A stretch of DNA of 64,000 nucleotides from Leidyana gryllorum EB-2025a. Taxonomy: Eukaryota; Apicomplexa. The position numbers were made by a program, and so were the translations under genes. The notes beneath the pieces were generated by a model. The model was not told where the DNA came from and did no database searches. It saw only the letters and a list, made by a program, of their open reading frames with translations. The DNA lies in assembly GCA_048772705.1 (NCBI GenBank), contig JBLWGC010000104.1, forward strand, positions 1 through 64,000, given 5' to 3'. This document shows positions 23,422 through 33,071 of the stretch, piece after piece (the first letter of the stretch is position 1; each line of letters opens with the position of its first letter).

Positions 23422-23801
23422 ATGGCCAAATCTCAAGCCTCGTCTCTTCTCAAGGCTCCCAGACCCTCGCCTGAGAAGCAGAAAATGCTCAAAGCAGAAC
23501 TCAAGGTAACCATAGCAAACCCTCCGTCTCCCCTCCGACAAAAAAAGTTTCTTCCTTACAGGTTGCCAAAGATATTGAAAACCGCCTCAAAGAGGAACGT
23601 GCTCAAGCCCGCCGGGCCAAAAACGAGCAGAAACGTCTCAAGGCTGAACGCAAAAAGGAGGCTGCCATCCGCAACGCTGTCAAACATCAGGGAGCTCAGT
23701 ATATTAAGGACACCAAAAAGGTCAAAAAGTGGACCTCCAAGGCTCGTGCCCAGTTGGTCAAGATGAGTCCCGAATACATAGCTCAGCGGTTCGGTCGATA
23801 A
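23422..23801 (+). CDS. Cgr1/CCDC86-like rRNA processing protein
   Basis: Two exons (23422-23505, 23562-23801) giving about 107 residues of very Lys/Arg-rich coiled coil. Exon 1 reads MAKSQASSLLKAPRPSPEKQ and exon 2 continues VAKDIENRLKEERAQARRAK, ending in the block AQYIKDTKKVKKWTSKARAQ. The latter resembles the Cgr1/CCDC86 signature (VQxIKNxxKxKKMxKKQxR). Family members act in 60S pre-rRNA processing in the nucleolus. Small basic proteins give weak matches, so the family call is probable, not certain. The gene itself is well supported by the in-phase intron and by the reading frame. Confidence 0.75.
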
Positions 23802-24116
23802 AGCGGAAGGGAAGAAGCGCCCCCAGCCAATCTGTTACCCAGTCTGACAACCTCCACCCATGTTGACTACCATCTGTGGGCTAACAACGCGACACAGGGA
23901 GCGGAAGCCACCCGCCAATCCAGCGCTGACCGCCCCTGTGAGGCGTGCGTGCTGTTCTGAAGTGAAATCACACAGACACATAGGGAGCTCCGTATATTTT
24001 ATCAGTTGTGAGCGAAGGAACAGTGTGTGGTGCCTGGAACACTGCCTGTACTAAACTGAGAAAGGAGAACTATCACTTCTTAAAATGCTGACCAATAGAA
24101 ATTCCGCCGCTATCAA
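23802..24116. other. Intergenic region, 315 bp
   Basis: No reading frame or structural RNA that I can support. It lies between the convergent Cgr1-like and SDR genes and must contain both 3' UTRs. Confidence 0.6.
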
Positions 24117-25360
24117 TCAGTTCGTCAGTCCTGAGGCTTTGCTGGCCAAACGCATACGGTACCTCATGTAAAGCCAAGCGTGAAGTGGCACCCAGTTGAT
24201 CAGCCCCAACTGGAATGCATGAAGAGGGTGTGGGGAATAGTGAGTAGACAAAGGACGGCCAAGTTGCATAGCTCGGAGGATGTATCTGCAGCTTTGTCAA
24301 CGGGGAGCCGTTACACGTCAGTCTTACCGAGCACACACTTCCGATGCGACCATCCCAAACACCTTCTGCTCTTGATAGATTTTGGTCATCTTTGTCGCCA
24401 CAAATGCCGGCTCCACACAGTGAATGGCCACGTCCGGACACTCGGCCTGCAGCGATTGGGAGAAGGCGCGGACGGCCTGCTTGGTGGCGACATAAACCGT
24501 GTGCATGGGCTCAGCCGCTACAACTGATGCGCTGCCGAGATTAACAATGATCTTCTTTGTAGCAGAAGTTTGCATCCGTTTCAATACCGCCTTGGTCGTA
24601 AGCATCACAGACAACATATTGACGCGGAGCAGACGGTCAATGAAGGCAGGCGGAACATCGTCCCAATACTGCACACGGGTGGGTCTCAACGCTCCGCGCA
24701 TAGATTGAAAACTACTCACCATCGGATGGGGGTAGGACTGACCCACATTATTGATTAATATCGAGATAGTTTTGTCCTGAAATGCTGCTTCAAGATCTTC
24801 CAGCTGTTGCTCCGCACTGCCCTCCGAGTAGTCATGCACTATAACCTTCACTTGGCCCTGGAACCCCTTGGCCTTCTCAATCTACGTTGAAAGACGTCTT
24901 GATAACAAACATTCGAAAGCAGCAAAGATTGGTCAAACATTGGTCAATGATGCGATCTATGCGCACAGATCTGGCACACACCACACACATACAACCAACA
25001 CGACCGGTGAGCTCCGTTTTGCCCGGAGACACCAGGTAGAATGGTGTGGAGGTATTTGAGCCCATGGGTCAGTATGCTTACCTCCTTCTTCACCGAATGG
25101 AGTTTGTCAGTGGACCTGCCCACGAGAAGGAGGTGAGCACCAGGGTCGAGCTGAGTAAGTTGAAGTGCAAGATCACGCCCAATTCCATCCGAAGCTCCAG
25201 TGATGCAAGCCCATTCTGTGTTTCGTTTGGTTAGATCTTGTCCTCCAGTGGAGAGGTCGACCGTTGGTTTGCCGATCCAAATATAGGCGGTCTGTATAGC
25301 AGTGACGACGATCGAAAAAAGGGTGACCACACCCAGACAAGAGAAGACGAAAGCAAGCAT
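24117..25360 (-). CDS. Short-chain dehydrogenase, 3-ketoacyl-CoA reductase (KAR) type
   Basis: Four exons, about 300 residues. The N-terminus has a membrane helix (MLAFVFSCLGVVTLFSIVVT) as in ER-anchored KAR/HSD17B12 proteins. The cofactor site is ACITGASDGIGRDLALQL (TGxxxGIG), then LLVGRSTDKL and INNVGQSYPHP (NNVG). The catalytic region has IIVNLGSASVV and YVATKQAV (Tyr-x3-Lys). After the last intron, the final exon reads GLINWVPLHAWLYMRYRMRL, typical of the C-terminal amphipathic helices of this subgroup. Likely role: second step of fatty-acid elongation in the ER, or related steroid/retinoid reduction. The first intron (around 24887-25081) is about 195 nt, long for this window; the others are near 51-54 nt. 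Confidence 0.88.
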
Positions 25361-25423
25361 TGGCTAGGAGAAGAACCGAAAAATCTTGTTATTGTAACGA
25401 CGACTGCGGCGAGAGAGAGACAT

Positions 25424-26035
25424 TCAGTGCTTACGGAGGAACCCGAGGCGGATGCCTTCAGGGGTGGTGGAGGGAAGGCCCGTCCAGGTCAACGGGATGT
25501 CAAATTCGTCACCAATAGTAAATTGACAATTCTTGTGGTCACCCTGAACCTTGAAGATAGAGCGATCGTGGAATAGCAGTTCATTAGGAGGCATTCTGAG
25601 GATGATGGGTCGGCTTGAGAGTATTTCAGTAGCATTCGTCGTTCCATAGATTATCGATAGATCGCTACAGCGATCTTCCCACTCCGGAGCCGTATGTACA
25701 GTTAAAGCGCCACAATCCGGTGACGCGTTGATAGTAGTGGTAATAGTGCCGTTCTCAACATTTAGCGACCAACCACGCAGACTGCGCAGGTTGATGCCCA
25801 GAGTACCTTGTTCCGCGCAGAGTACACGGCTGGTCACGGTAGCGTTGGCCGAGGCCGCCACATCACAGCCGGCCGCGTTGCTGGCTCTGACGCAGGCGCG
25901 CCAGTCACGCGGGGTTGTGAATGAGCAGGAGTTGAGGTGTAGTTGTTGTGTGCAGGGATCCACATGGCCACTGTGTAGCCGCAGACCCTCCACCAAACTA
26001 CCGAATAGGGCAATAGAAGTTAGAAGGAGGCGCAT
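25424..26035 (-). CDS. Small secreted Cys-containing glycoprotein, unknown
   Basis: Single-exon, 203 residues. A clear signal peptide (MRLLLTSIALFGSLVEG) is followed by a mature protein with eight or more Cys and several N-glycosylation sequons (NAT, NGT, NAS, NAT). The pattern is beta-rich: LNVENGTITTTINASPDC, IILRMPPNELLFHDRSIF. I do not recognise the family. It shares the secreted, Cys-containing, beta-rich character of the paralogous pair at 11.8-14.2 kb, but no alignable block. It lies upstream of the SDR gene on the same strand with a gap of 63 bp. Confidence 0.7.
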   Translation of the reverse strand: MRLLLTSIALFGSLVEGLRLHSGHVDPCTQQLHLNSCSFTTPRDWRACVRASNAAGCDVAASANATVTSRVLCAEQGTLGINLRSLRGWSLNVENGTITTTINASPDCGALTVHTAPEWEDRCSDLSIIYGTTNATEILSSRPIILRMPPNELLFHDRSIFKVQGDHKNCQFTIGDEFDIPLTWTGLPSTTPEGIRLGFLRKH

Positions 26036-26133
26036 TCTTTCACGATACACCACAACTAAATCTGCTTGGACCAGCAAAGGAAACAGTGGCGCACACACGT
26101 CTTCCCTATAGAGCCCTTACAGGTAGACCAACA

Positions 26134-26672
26134 ATGACCCAGGTAAATAATGATCTTGATGCTAATTTGAGCGGTCTGGAGGCCTTGGAGATAACAAGAT
26201 GGCTACTTGCAGAAGGCAACGATCTTCAAGAGCTCGCCAATCAGCTGTCCATTTCCGGTGACTCGATCATCCCCGACGTTACTCCTGGCGAAGACGCATC
26301 CAGCGCGTTCCTCCCCAAATTGGAAGGCAGACTGCGCTTCCTACAAAGCCTACAGGTACGATAATACCCCGCCGTTGGCTGGAAATTGAATCCTTTGGCC
26401 ACCCCCTTCCCCCCCAGGAATTGATGCATGCCGTCCATGAAGCATCTTGGGAGCTAAGTAGCTCAGAGCCGACGGCTGGTACCGGCGAGTGCGCCGAATT
26501 CGCCGACCCCGTTCTACGTAACGCTGAAGCGCATGTGGTTAACAAAGTGTTGCAGAAGCTGGACTCCTTTTCGCCCACAGACATGGAGGAAAAGGTCGCA
26601 CCGACAATCCCCAACGAGGATACTCTAAGGGAGTTGGTGATGCAGCTGCAAAAGCTTGGCGAGCGCTCCTAA
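26134..26672 (+). CDS. Small helical protein, unknown
   Basis: Two exons joined at LQSLQ|ELMHAVHEASWELS across a 62-nt intron (26356-26417) with a polypyrimidine tract before the AG. About 158 residues, acidic and helical (GLEALEITRWLLAEGNDLQE; TLRELVMQLQKLGERS). No recognised domain; a subunit of a larger complex would fit. Stop codon is 35 bp from the stop of the convergent COG5 gene. Confidence 0.65.
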
Positions 26673-26707
26673 TAATTGACCGCTGCTGCTGAGCTCGAGT
26701 ATCTACA

Positions 26708-28017
26708 TCAGCGGCTGAACCTTCCCAATGACTGCTTCAATCTCAGCCAACAGGCTGTCAGATCCCGCCATATTCCCATCAATCTGTTACCATTACTTTG
26801 TCGAGCATAATACCGCCACCTTACCACTTTCTGGTAGATATCCAACAACTGACGCCCCACCAACACTCCCACATTTGTCGATTCACCAAGGTCCGCTGTA
26901 ATCAAATCAATGCTGCGTATCTGCTGGATTGTAACACCGAGTAAAGGAAGCGTGCCTTTCAAGTCCTTCACTGTCTTAGCCCCGGCCACGCTGGTCTCGA
27001 TTCGACCCCGAATCAATGCCAAGGCGGCCGGAAGCTCCTGTTCCAAGGCTCCCAAGGCACTCAAAATCCGCAAAGCAGCTCTTAGACGATGATTTGCAGT
27101 CACACTGCTTGTTTCTGCTGCACCCCCGAGCGCAAATGCTCGTAGTATCTGTCGGGCGCTGGTCAACAGTGTTGCGGCAGCCTGCAAGGCTGTAGTTATG
27201 TGGGGCCGGAAAGTCTCGAGTTTCATCAACAGAGCCTTCAAGTGTGCGTTCTGTAACATTGCCAGTACCTAAAATGAGCCCATGTGCTTGGGTACTGTCT
27301 CACGTGACAACACCCACATAGCGGGCACACGTGTGTCCGGAAGGGTGCCACCTACCTCGCCGAGTACTTTGGCCAACGAAGCAGCTGCGTCGGGGTCATG
27401 CTCAGTGCCATAACCGATTTCTTCAGCAAGAATGAGCTGCTGTAACACTCTTTTGGCATCGTGTAGCAGAGTGAGTGTGTCGAGGATATTGCGCCACTCC
27501 GATATTGAAGTTTCTACTGCTCCAATGCGTCCATCCAAGACCGTTTGAGTTCTGTGGGTGGGGAAGAGGGATCTTCGTCACACACAATGTTACCTCACTC
27601 AACAACAGTTCCATGCAGGGCCTTGATCCGATCGTGTGATTCAACCAAGATGGGGGGGATTTTTCCCATCGACGCGGCATTCTTCAACAAGTCCTCGTGG
27701 GACGACGCGACCTGAAAGACAAAAGGCAGGATTGGAACCGAACACAATAGGCGCAGGATTTAACGGGAGCCAGAGACCGTATTTGGACATTTGCACACGC
27801 ACACTATGTAACTGAGTCGTGTGATTACCATATCTCCCAAGGTTCCATTTAGCTGTTGCGAAGCTGCTTCAAGTAGAGCCAGGGTTTGGTCGATGTGGTT
27901 GGCTCCGCCAGCAACGGCTCGAGCGACAAAGGCTGGCGTGTCACGCACATTTTCGACCAGACTGTCAATCTCTTGAGAGTCCAATTTAGCTGGAATGGTG
28001 GCAACCACCTCTGTCAT
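26708..28017 (-). CDS. COG5: Conserved oligomeric Golgi complex subunit 5 (COG5), short
   Basis: Four exons, about 340 residues. The order of blocks matches the N-terminal part of COG5: LLKNAASMGKIPPI, VESHDRIKALHGTV, DTLTLLHDAKRVLQQLILAE (aligning with the family's LARLQVACDLLRRIIRIL block), and RQILRAFALGGAAETSSV / ALRILSALGALEQEL (matching the family's GL-x-T-x-N-x-x-x-V-x-x-A-L-x-V-F-x-N-L-G segment). Human COG5 is about 840 residues, so this protein corresponds to the N-terminal helical bundle only. The COG complex tethers vesicles during intra-Golgi retrograde transport. The ATG directly follows the DDX51 stop (TAAATG) with no spacer and in the same frame. Confidence 0.75.
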
Positions 28018-29514
28018 TTATGCAATTTTCAGTTCTCTCAAAGTGCCCGAATGTTGTCGGTACTTCATTGATTGTGCTACTAAGTGCTCTAAAGCTCTGA
28101 CTTCGGACTGTCCTTTGAGCATTGCGACGCTGGTGCCGCGATGACCGGCCCGAGCAGTTCGGCCAACTCGATGGACATATATTTCTGGCGACAACGGCAA
28201 ATCCCAATGGACAACAGCACTGATTTTGTCAATGTGAAGACCTCTGGAGGCAACGTCAGTACTGACGAGTATCTTTGCTTCCCCGTGGCGAAAAGCTCTG
28301 AGAGCCGCTTGGCGTTCTCGTGCTTTGGCCGTGGCCACTAGCAACCGAACACGGGGCTGTCGTGCGGTCCCAACCACTTCTGTTATTCGTTTGGTGACGG
28401 CTTCGGCCACCCTTCCGGACTGACAGAAGACGAGCACCTTTGCCTTGTCACCCTTTTTCTCCATCAACTTCTTCACGATCTCGGCTTTGCTGCTTCCATC
28501 TCGACAGATCCAGTACTTCTCTTTGAGCTTGACAGCCGTGCTCTCGTCAAGTACCCCTTGGATGCTGATGGGCTGATTCAAGCGCAGCAATCGAAATCCC
28601 TTAAAGTTCTGTACATTCGTCGCTGTCAACACCATCTTGTGGATGTGAGAGTAATGCAAAGGATCATAGGCAGAAGAGGTGGTCGGAACCGAGGTGGGAG
28701 CTGCCGCTATTTCGGGACATTCACAGGCGGCCAATGATTTCATTGACTGACTGCGAAGACTATTGGCGTCGTTCCGGAGCATTGGAAGACCTCTCTTGAT
28801 GTCTTTCTCAAGACAAATATGCTGCAGGGCAAAGAGCCAAGCTCCATACTCTGCTGCCAGGAGACGATCAGCCTCGTCCACCACCACGTGGGACACATTG
28901 GACCAATTACAGAGACTATTTTCGTCGGCCAGAGGCGGTGCGTGAGCAGCCAACCGACTCGCCAGCGCTACAATGATGTGAGGACCTGCTGGCCCATTCA
29001 TCCCCAGCCGAGCCCGCCCTCCCTTGACGTCTCCACCTTGCAACAAGATGCGTTCGTCATATACAGTGTGCTCTCCTCCGAGCAGCACCACCGACAGAGG
29101 TAACTCCTCCAGCTTAGTGAAAGGGGCAAAGTTATGGAAAACCTGGTGAGTCAATTCCTTGGTGGGTAGAAGAATGATACATTGGACTCCAGGCAAAAGC
29201 ATTCGACTGGGATTCCTCAGAAAATGATCTAAGATAGGCAAAACATACGCCATAGTCTTCCCATATCCCGTCGGAACATATACGCACAGGTCATTCGCCT
29301 GCAAACTCGTGCCTTGCATCCCCTTCTTCCCATAGAACTCCAAGATCTCGCGCTGGTAATTATACAGCCTCTTGATGCCGAAACTTTTTCTCAGAACGGG
29401 AGCCAAAAGCTCATCCAGGGGCCCATAACGCTCACAGTGGTCCACAATACAACCCCCCCGCTTTCTGCAAACGGGGCACTTTGCATTCAGCTTGGCATGA
29501 CTGCCCTTGGTCAT
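28018..29514 (-). CDS. DEAD-box RNA helicase, DDX51/Dbp6-like
   Basis: Single-exon, about 498 residues. Motifs: VYVPTGYGKTMAYVLP (motif I with Tyr in place of the usual Ser), LPTKELTHQV (Ia), VVDEADRLLAAEYG (II), LTAT (III), VSTDVASRGLHIDKI (V) and HRVGRTARAG (VI). The long insertion between motifs II and III and the overall layout resemble DDX51/Dbp6, which acts in early 60S assembly. Unusual: just after the start is a Cys pattern CPVCRKRGGCIVDHC that could bind zinc, not a usual feature of this helicase. The ATG at 29514 is the first in frame (preceded by an in-frame stop), and it overlaps the stop of the NUDIX gene. Stop TAA abuts the COG5 start. Confidence 0.9.
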   Translation of the reverse strand: MTKGSHAKLNAKCPVCRKRGGCIVDHCERYGPLDELLAPVLRKSFGIKRLYNYQREILEFYGKKGMQGTSLQANDLCVYVPTGYGKTMAYVLPILDHFLRNPSRMLLPGVQCIILLPTKELTHQVFHNFAPFTKLEELPLSVVLLGGEHTVYDERILLQGGDVKGGRARLGMNGPAGPHIIVALASRLAAHAPPLADENSLCNWSNVSHVVVDEADRLLAAEYGAWLFALQHICLEKDIKRGLPMLRNDANSLRSQSMKSLAACECPEIAAAPTSVPTTSSAYDPLHYSHIHKMVLTATNVQNFKGFRLLRLNQPISIQGVLDESTAVKLKEKYWICRDGSSKAEIVKKLMEKKGDKAKVLVFCQSGRVAEAVTKRITEVVGTARQPRVRLLVATAKARERQAALRAFRHGEAKILVSTDVASRGLHIDKISAVVHWDLPLSPEIYVHRVGRTARAGHRGTSVAMLKGQSEVRALEHLVAQSMKYRQHSGTLRELKIA

Positions 29515-30325
29515 TGAGAAGGGCAAAATATTTTCTCCAAGCTATGACGCAGTTTTCCAACATCGAACTTCTCACTGTCCGCCAACGCCAACCCGAACTC
29601 CAGCCCCACCGCAAACACTGCTCAAAATAGTCAGATGACTCTGAATCACTCCCACTTACTGTATAATCCATCAAACAGCTCCACACCCTTCGCTTTGTAG
29701 TCATCCAAAGTCGACCGCAAATTAACCAGAGGCAATCGAATCACATCGATATCCTCGCCTTCATCCTGCTGTTGAACTGGGTGCTGATTCTCAGGCTTCG
29801 ACATGTCCACATAAACCACCCCCATTGCCATACGCTCCTGGCACATCCCGGGACTCAGGCACTGAGGGGGTGAGATCCAAAGCACCTCTCCGTCAAAACC
29901 TGTGCACCAATCAACAACCAGATGCTTCCGATGAACCTGATACCCACCTGTCTCCTCCTTCAGCTCAGCCTTACATACATCAGCTACATTAGTGTGCCGG
30001 CTCTCCACCAAGCCGGCAGGGAACTCTAGGGTCAACGCTCCCATTGGGGGTCTGACGATCGGGTGCGGAAATAGTAATGTCATTCAGCAGCATATTACCG
30101 GTATTGCTGGACAGCAACTATACTCAATGCTTCTAAGCCAGTCTTGGAAGGATCCGCGACCAATGCTAGCACACCAGCACAGTCTGCCTCCGAGTCGGGG
30201 GGCGTGGTAGGGCGCGAGGTAACATTCCAACTGCGTTCCTGACCCTTCCGGTCCTGATATTTCACCTCTTCCAACTGCAACCACTTGGTTGCAAACAGTG
30301 TTCGACGATCGAGTATGCGTGCCAT
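29511..30325 (-). CDS. NUDIX hydrolase, ADP-ribose pyrophosphatase (NUDT5-like)
   Basis: Four exons, about 210 residues. N-terminus MARILDRRTLFATKWLQLEE with KYQDRKGQERSWNV resembles NUDT5/ADPRase. The NUDIX box is split over exons: RPPMGALTLEFPAGLVE, then VADVCKAELKEETG and, after an intron, FDGEVLWISPPQCLSPGMCQ, which matches the family's SPG motif. The REUxEE core appears as KAELKEETG, with Lys in place of the usual Arg. The last exon starts MFAVGLEFGLALADSEKF and ends EKIFCPSQ. Predicted reaction: ADP-ribose to AMP plus ribose-5-phosphate. Introns are about 42-48 nt. Its stop overlaps the DDX51 start by the sequence ATGA, and its start overlaps the start of the divergent gene in a CATG. 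Confidence 0.88.
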
Positions 30326-31489
30326 GAGAATCACCTTACCTTTTGTAGTGCTTTTTGCCTATGCAGAGGCCGTCAAACAGAACATATTGGCTCTACCGTT
30401 CATCGGCAACGCTGCAAATCGGATGATTCTTGACATTTATCCGCAAGATATTGCTGCTCAAGGTAGGAGAGGAAGCGGCTTTCTAAGAAACATGTCGACG
30501 CACAGAAGAGGCCGAAATACTGGACAGCCTCATTCCTGTGATGGGTAGGAATGATCATACAAGTATCAGTGACTACTATCTGTTGTTTAGGCCCCATGGA
30601 AGCGCAAGTGGAGAACGTAGCACGACGTGCACACACCGAGAAACAAGGCCATGTCCGAGTTGCGGAGGCCGCGAGACCTTCAAGTGAGGTGGAGACCGCG
30701 CGGGAAGAGCGGGAAGAGGTGGAGTGAGATGACAGAGGAGGAGATCGAGAAGTCACACGTTGAATTACGTGAGAAGGCGGCTGAAACCCTGGAGGCACGT
30801 GTGGGGGTGATCGAGCAGAACCTCGAGGTGCTACGCGACAGAGCACAAGCGCTGGATGCGCGGGACCGATTGCTACATCATCAACTCGACACTATGATTC
30901 TGGAACAAGAAGCAGGTTCGTGGAATAAAGAGCATTGGATAACGTATGTCACGTCCTCTACCCAAGAAGAGTTGGAAACAGCAAGTAAGTGACCAGAGAA
31001 GTATCGACGCAGCACCATGTGATGTCCTGATGCAGTGATGGCGCAACCCTCCACCCAAAAGATTGTCAGTCACATCACCAAGATCTTGGCGAACGATGCC
31101 TTGCGGGCGCAGAACCTGTCGTGGTTTAATTACTACAATCTGGCCTTAAAACGGAACCAAATGGCCGTTAACGTCTGGAAGATTGACAAGGCTCACGGTG
31201 AACGCTATGTGAAGGCTTTGGAAGCCAAACGGTTGCAAGAAGACAAGGTATGAGGGTTTGTAACTCTGGTGCTTTAGAAGCATGCAATGTGTAGGAATTG
31301 GCTGACGCCGTCGTGCGCGCGGAGCAGGAACTACAGATGGAATTGAGAGAGATGGAGAAGGCCAAAGCAGCTGAGAAGCCTGAAGAGCTCCAAGGTGCAG
31401 GGCTAGAGTCTGTCAGCGTGCATGCACCACACGTGCAGGTCACGAAAGCCCAAGCTGACATCCTTGACTTCCTGTCAGACGTCGTCTGA
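30324..31489 (+). CDS. Secreted coiled-coil protein, unknown
   Basis: Six exons, about 300 residues, beginning with a signal peptide (MRITLPFVVLFAYAEA). Joins: AAQ|EEAEILDSLIPVMG|PMEAQVENVARRA..., then RPS|KEEIEKSHVELREKAAE, ETA|MMAQPSTQKIVSH, and EDK|ELADAVVRAEQEL. The mature protein is almost wholly helical with heptad repeats, and ends QADILDFLSDVV. No Cys-rich or enzymatic motif. A structural or secretory-organelle role is possible, as many apicomplexan secreted proteins are coiled coils, but this is a guess. Introns are about 45-52 nt. An upstream in-frame ATG at 30315 is a possible alternative start; the signal peptide favours 30324. Confidence 0.7.
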
Positions 31490-31651
31490 GACCTGAGGTA
31501 CGTAATGTGTATATATTTGATAAGAGGGCGTGGAGGTTGCTGAGATACACTCGTTTACGATTCCATATCCGCAGCCACCTTGCCCTTATTTTAGTACAAT
31601 CGAACGCTTCGAACGTTGCACCTTCGCTTCAGGTTCTAACGGAGTTGGGCC

Positions 31652-32992
31652 ATGAGAGAGATTGTATCGATTCATTTAGGTCAGGCTGGTGTCCAGCTCG
31701 GTGGAGCCACTTGGGAGTTGTTCTGTCTTGAACATGGCATCTTGCCGGACGGATACGTAGCCAACTGTGACGACCTTGAGGTGTTCGAGGATGACGCTCA
31801 CGCCACCTTCTTCAGCGAGACCGGAGAGAAGAAACTTGTACCCCGAGCTTTGTTCTGCGATCTGGAACCGACTGTCATTGATGAAGTCCGTTCCGGCACT
31901 TACCGTTCTCTGTTCCACCCTGACCAATTGTACAGTGGGAAAGAAGATGCTGCCAACAACTACGCTCGTGGACACTACACTGTCGGTCGTGAAGCTGTTG
32001 ATGAGTGCATGGACAGAATCCGCAAACTCACTGAGAACTGTACCGGTCTCCAGGCATTCCTTGTATACCATGCCGTCGGTGGTGGTACTGGGTCAGGTTT
32101 GGGTTGCCTTATCTTGGAGCGTCTTTCTGTTGACTTTGGCAAGAAGTCCAAGTTGAACATCTGTACCTGGCCTGCCCCTCAGATCAGTACCTCCGTTGTT
32201 GAGCCATACAACGCGGTATTGTGTACCCACTCCCTCATCGATCACACTGATGTTTCCTTCTTAATGGACAACCAAGCTATTTACGACATCTGCACCCGAA
32301 GCTTGAATGTTGCTCATCCGAGTTATCCCAACATTAACCGTCTTATTGCTCAGGTGATGTCCAGTTTCACAGTCAGTTTGAGGTTCGACGGTGCCCTGAA
32401 CGTGGACATTACTGAGTTCCAGACCAACTTGGTCCCCTATCCCCGTGTTCACTTCTGTATGAGTTCCTACGCCCCCCTCTTGACAGCCGAGCACAGCCGT
32501 TCGGAGAACATTAGTGTGGGGCAACTGACGCGCGCCATTGTGGACCCGAAGAGTCACTTCGCCAAGTACGAGCCTCGGCAGGGCAAGTACATCGCCATGT
32601 GTCTGTTGTACCGCGGTGATGTTGTGCCGAAGGACACGAACGCTGCAATTTCCCAATTGAAGCAGAACAACACTGTCAACTGGGTGCCCTGGTCACCGAC
32701 TGGTATCAAGATCGGTCTGAACTACCAGGCTCCCACACATATCCCTTCTGGCGATCTGGCGAAGGTGACTCGGGCGTTGTGCGCGTGTTCTAACTCGACT
32801 GGCATGGTTGACGTATTTGGCCGAATGGACGCCAAGTTTGACCAGATGTATGCCAAGAGAGCTTTCGTTCACTGGTACGTCGGAGAAGGTATGGAGGAAG
32901 GCGAATTTTCTGAGGCTCGCGAAGATCTTGCTGCTTTGGAGCGGGATCTGTTGACCGTATCCGACGACCTGATCGAAGAGGACCAGGAGTGA
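31652..32992 (+). CDS. Divergent alpha-tubulin isotype, intronless
   Basis: 447-codon single-exon gene starting [20 protein letters not shown]. Alpha-type features are GGGTGSG (GTP loop), [19 protein letters not shown] with the catalytic Glu that hydrolyses beta-tubulin GTP, and [20 protein letters not shown]. It departs from conserved alpha-tubulin in three ways: the luminal loop ([20 protein letters not shown]) lacks the acetylatable Lys40; the 280-370 region is divergent ([20 protein letters not shown]); and the tail ends LIEEDQE without a terminal Tyr. Apicomplexans have divergent alpha-tubulin isotypes used in male gametes or the conoid; this could be one. Absence of introns in a genome where most genes have several may reflect retro-origin or strong expression. 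Confidence 0.93.
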   Translation: MREIVSIHLGQAGVQLGGATWELFCLEHGILPDGYVANCDDLEVFEDDAHATFFSETGEKKLVPRALFCDLEPTVIDEVRSGTYRSLFHPDQLYSGKEDAANNYARGHYTVGREAVDECMDRIRKLTENCTGLQAFLVYHAVGGGTGSGLGCLILERLSVDFGKKSKLNICTWPAPQISTSVVEPYNAVLCTHSLIDHTDVSFLMDNQAIYDICTRSLNVAHPSYPNINRLIAQVMSSFTVSLRFDGALNVDITEFQTNLVPYPRVHFCMSSYAPLLTAEHSRSENISVGQLTRAIVDPKSHFAKYEPRQGKYIAMCLLYRGDVVPKDTNAAISQLKQNNTVNWVPWSPTGIKIGLNYQAPTHIPSGDLAKVTRALCACSNSTGMVDVFGRMDAKFDQMYAKRAFVHWYVGEGMEEGEFSEAREDLAALERDLLTVSDDLIEEDQE

Positions 32993-33071
32993 TTTTTGCA
33001 TCGAATGATGAGATAGGGTCAATCAAATATTTTAGAACAAAAAAGGAAGAGATCATAGGCTTTATGCCACA

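Noticed and set aside
25364-25424. An extra exon for the small secreted glycoprotein through a 31-nt intron
   Set aside because: The donor phase does not match the only reading frame that would end there; the plain in-frame stop at 25424 is simpler.
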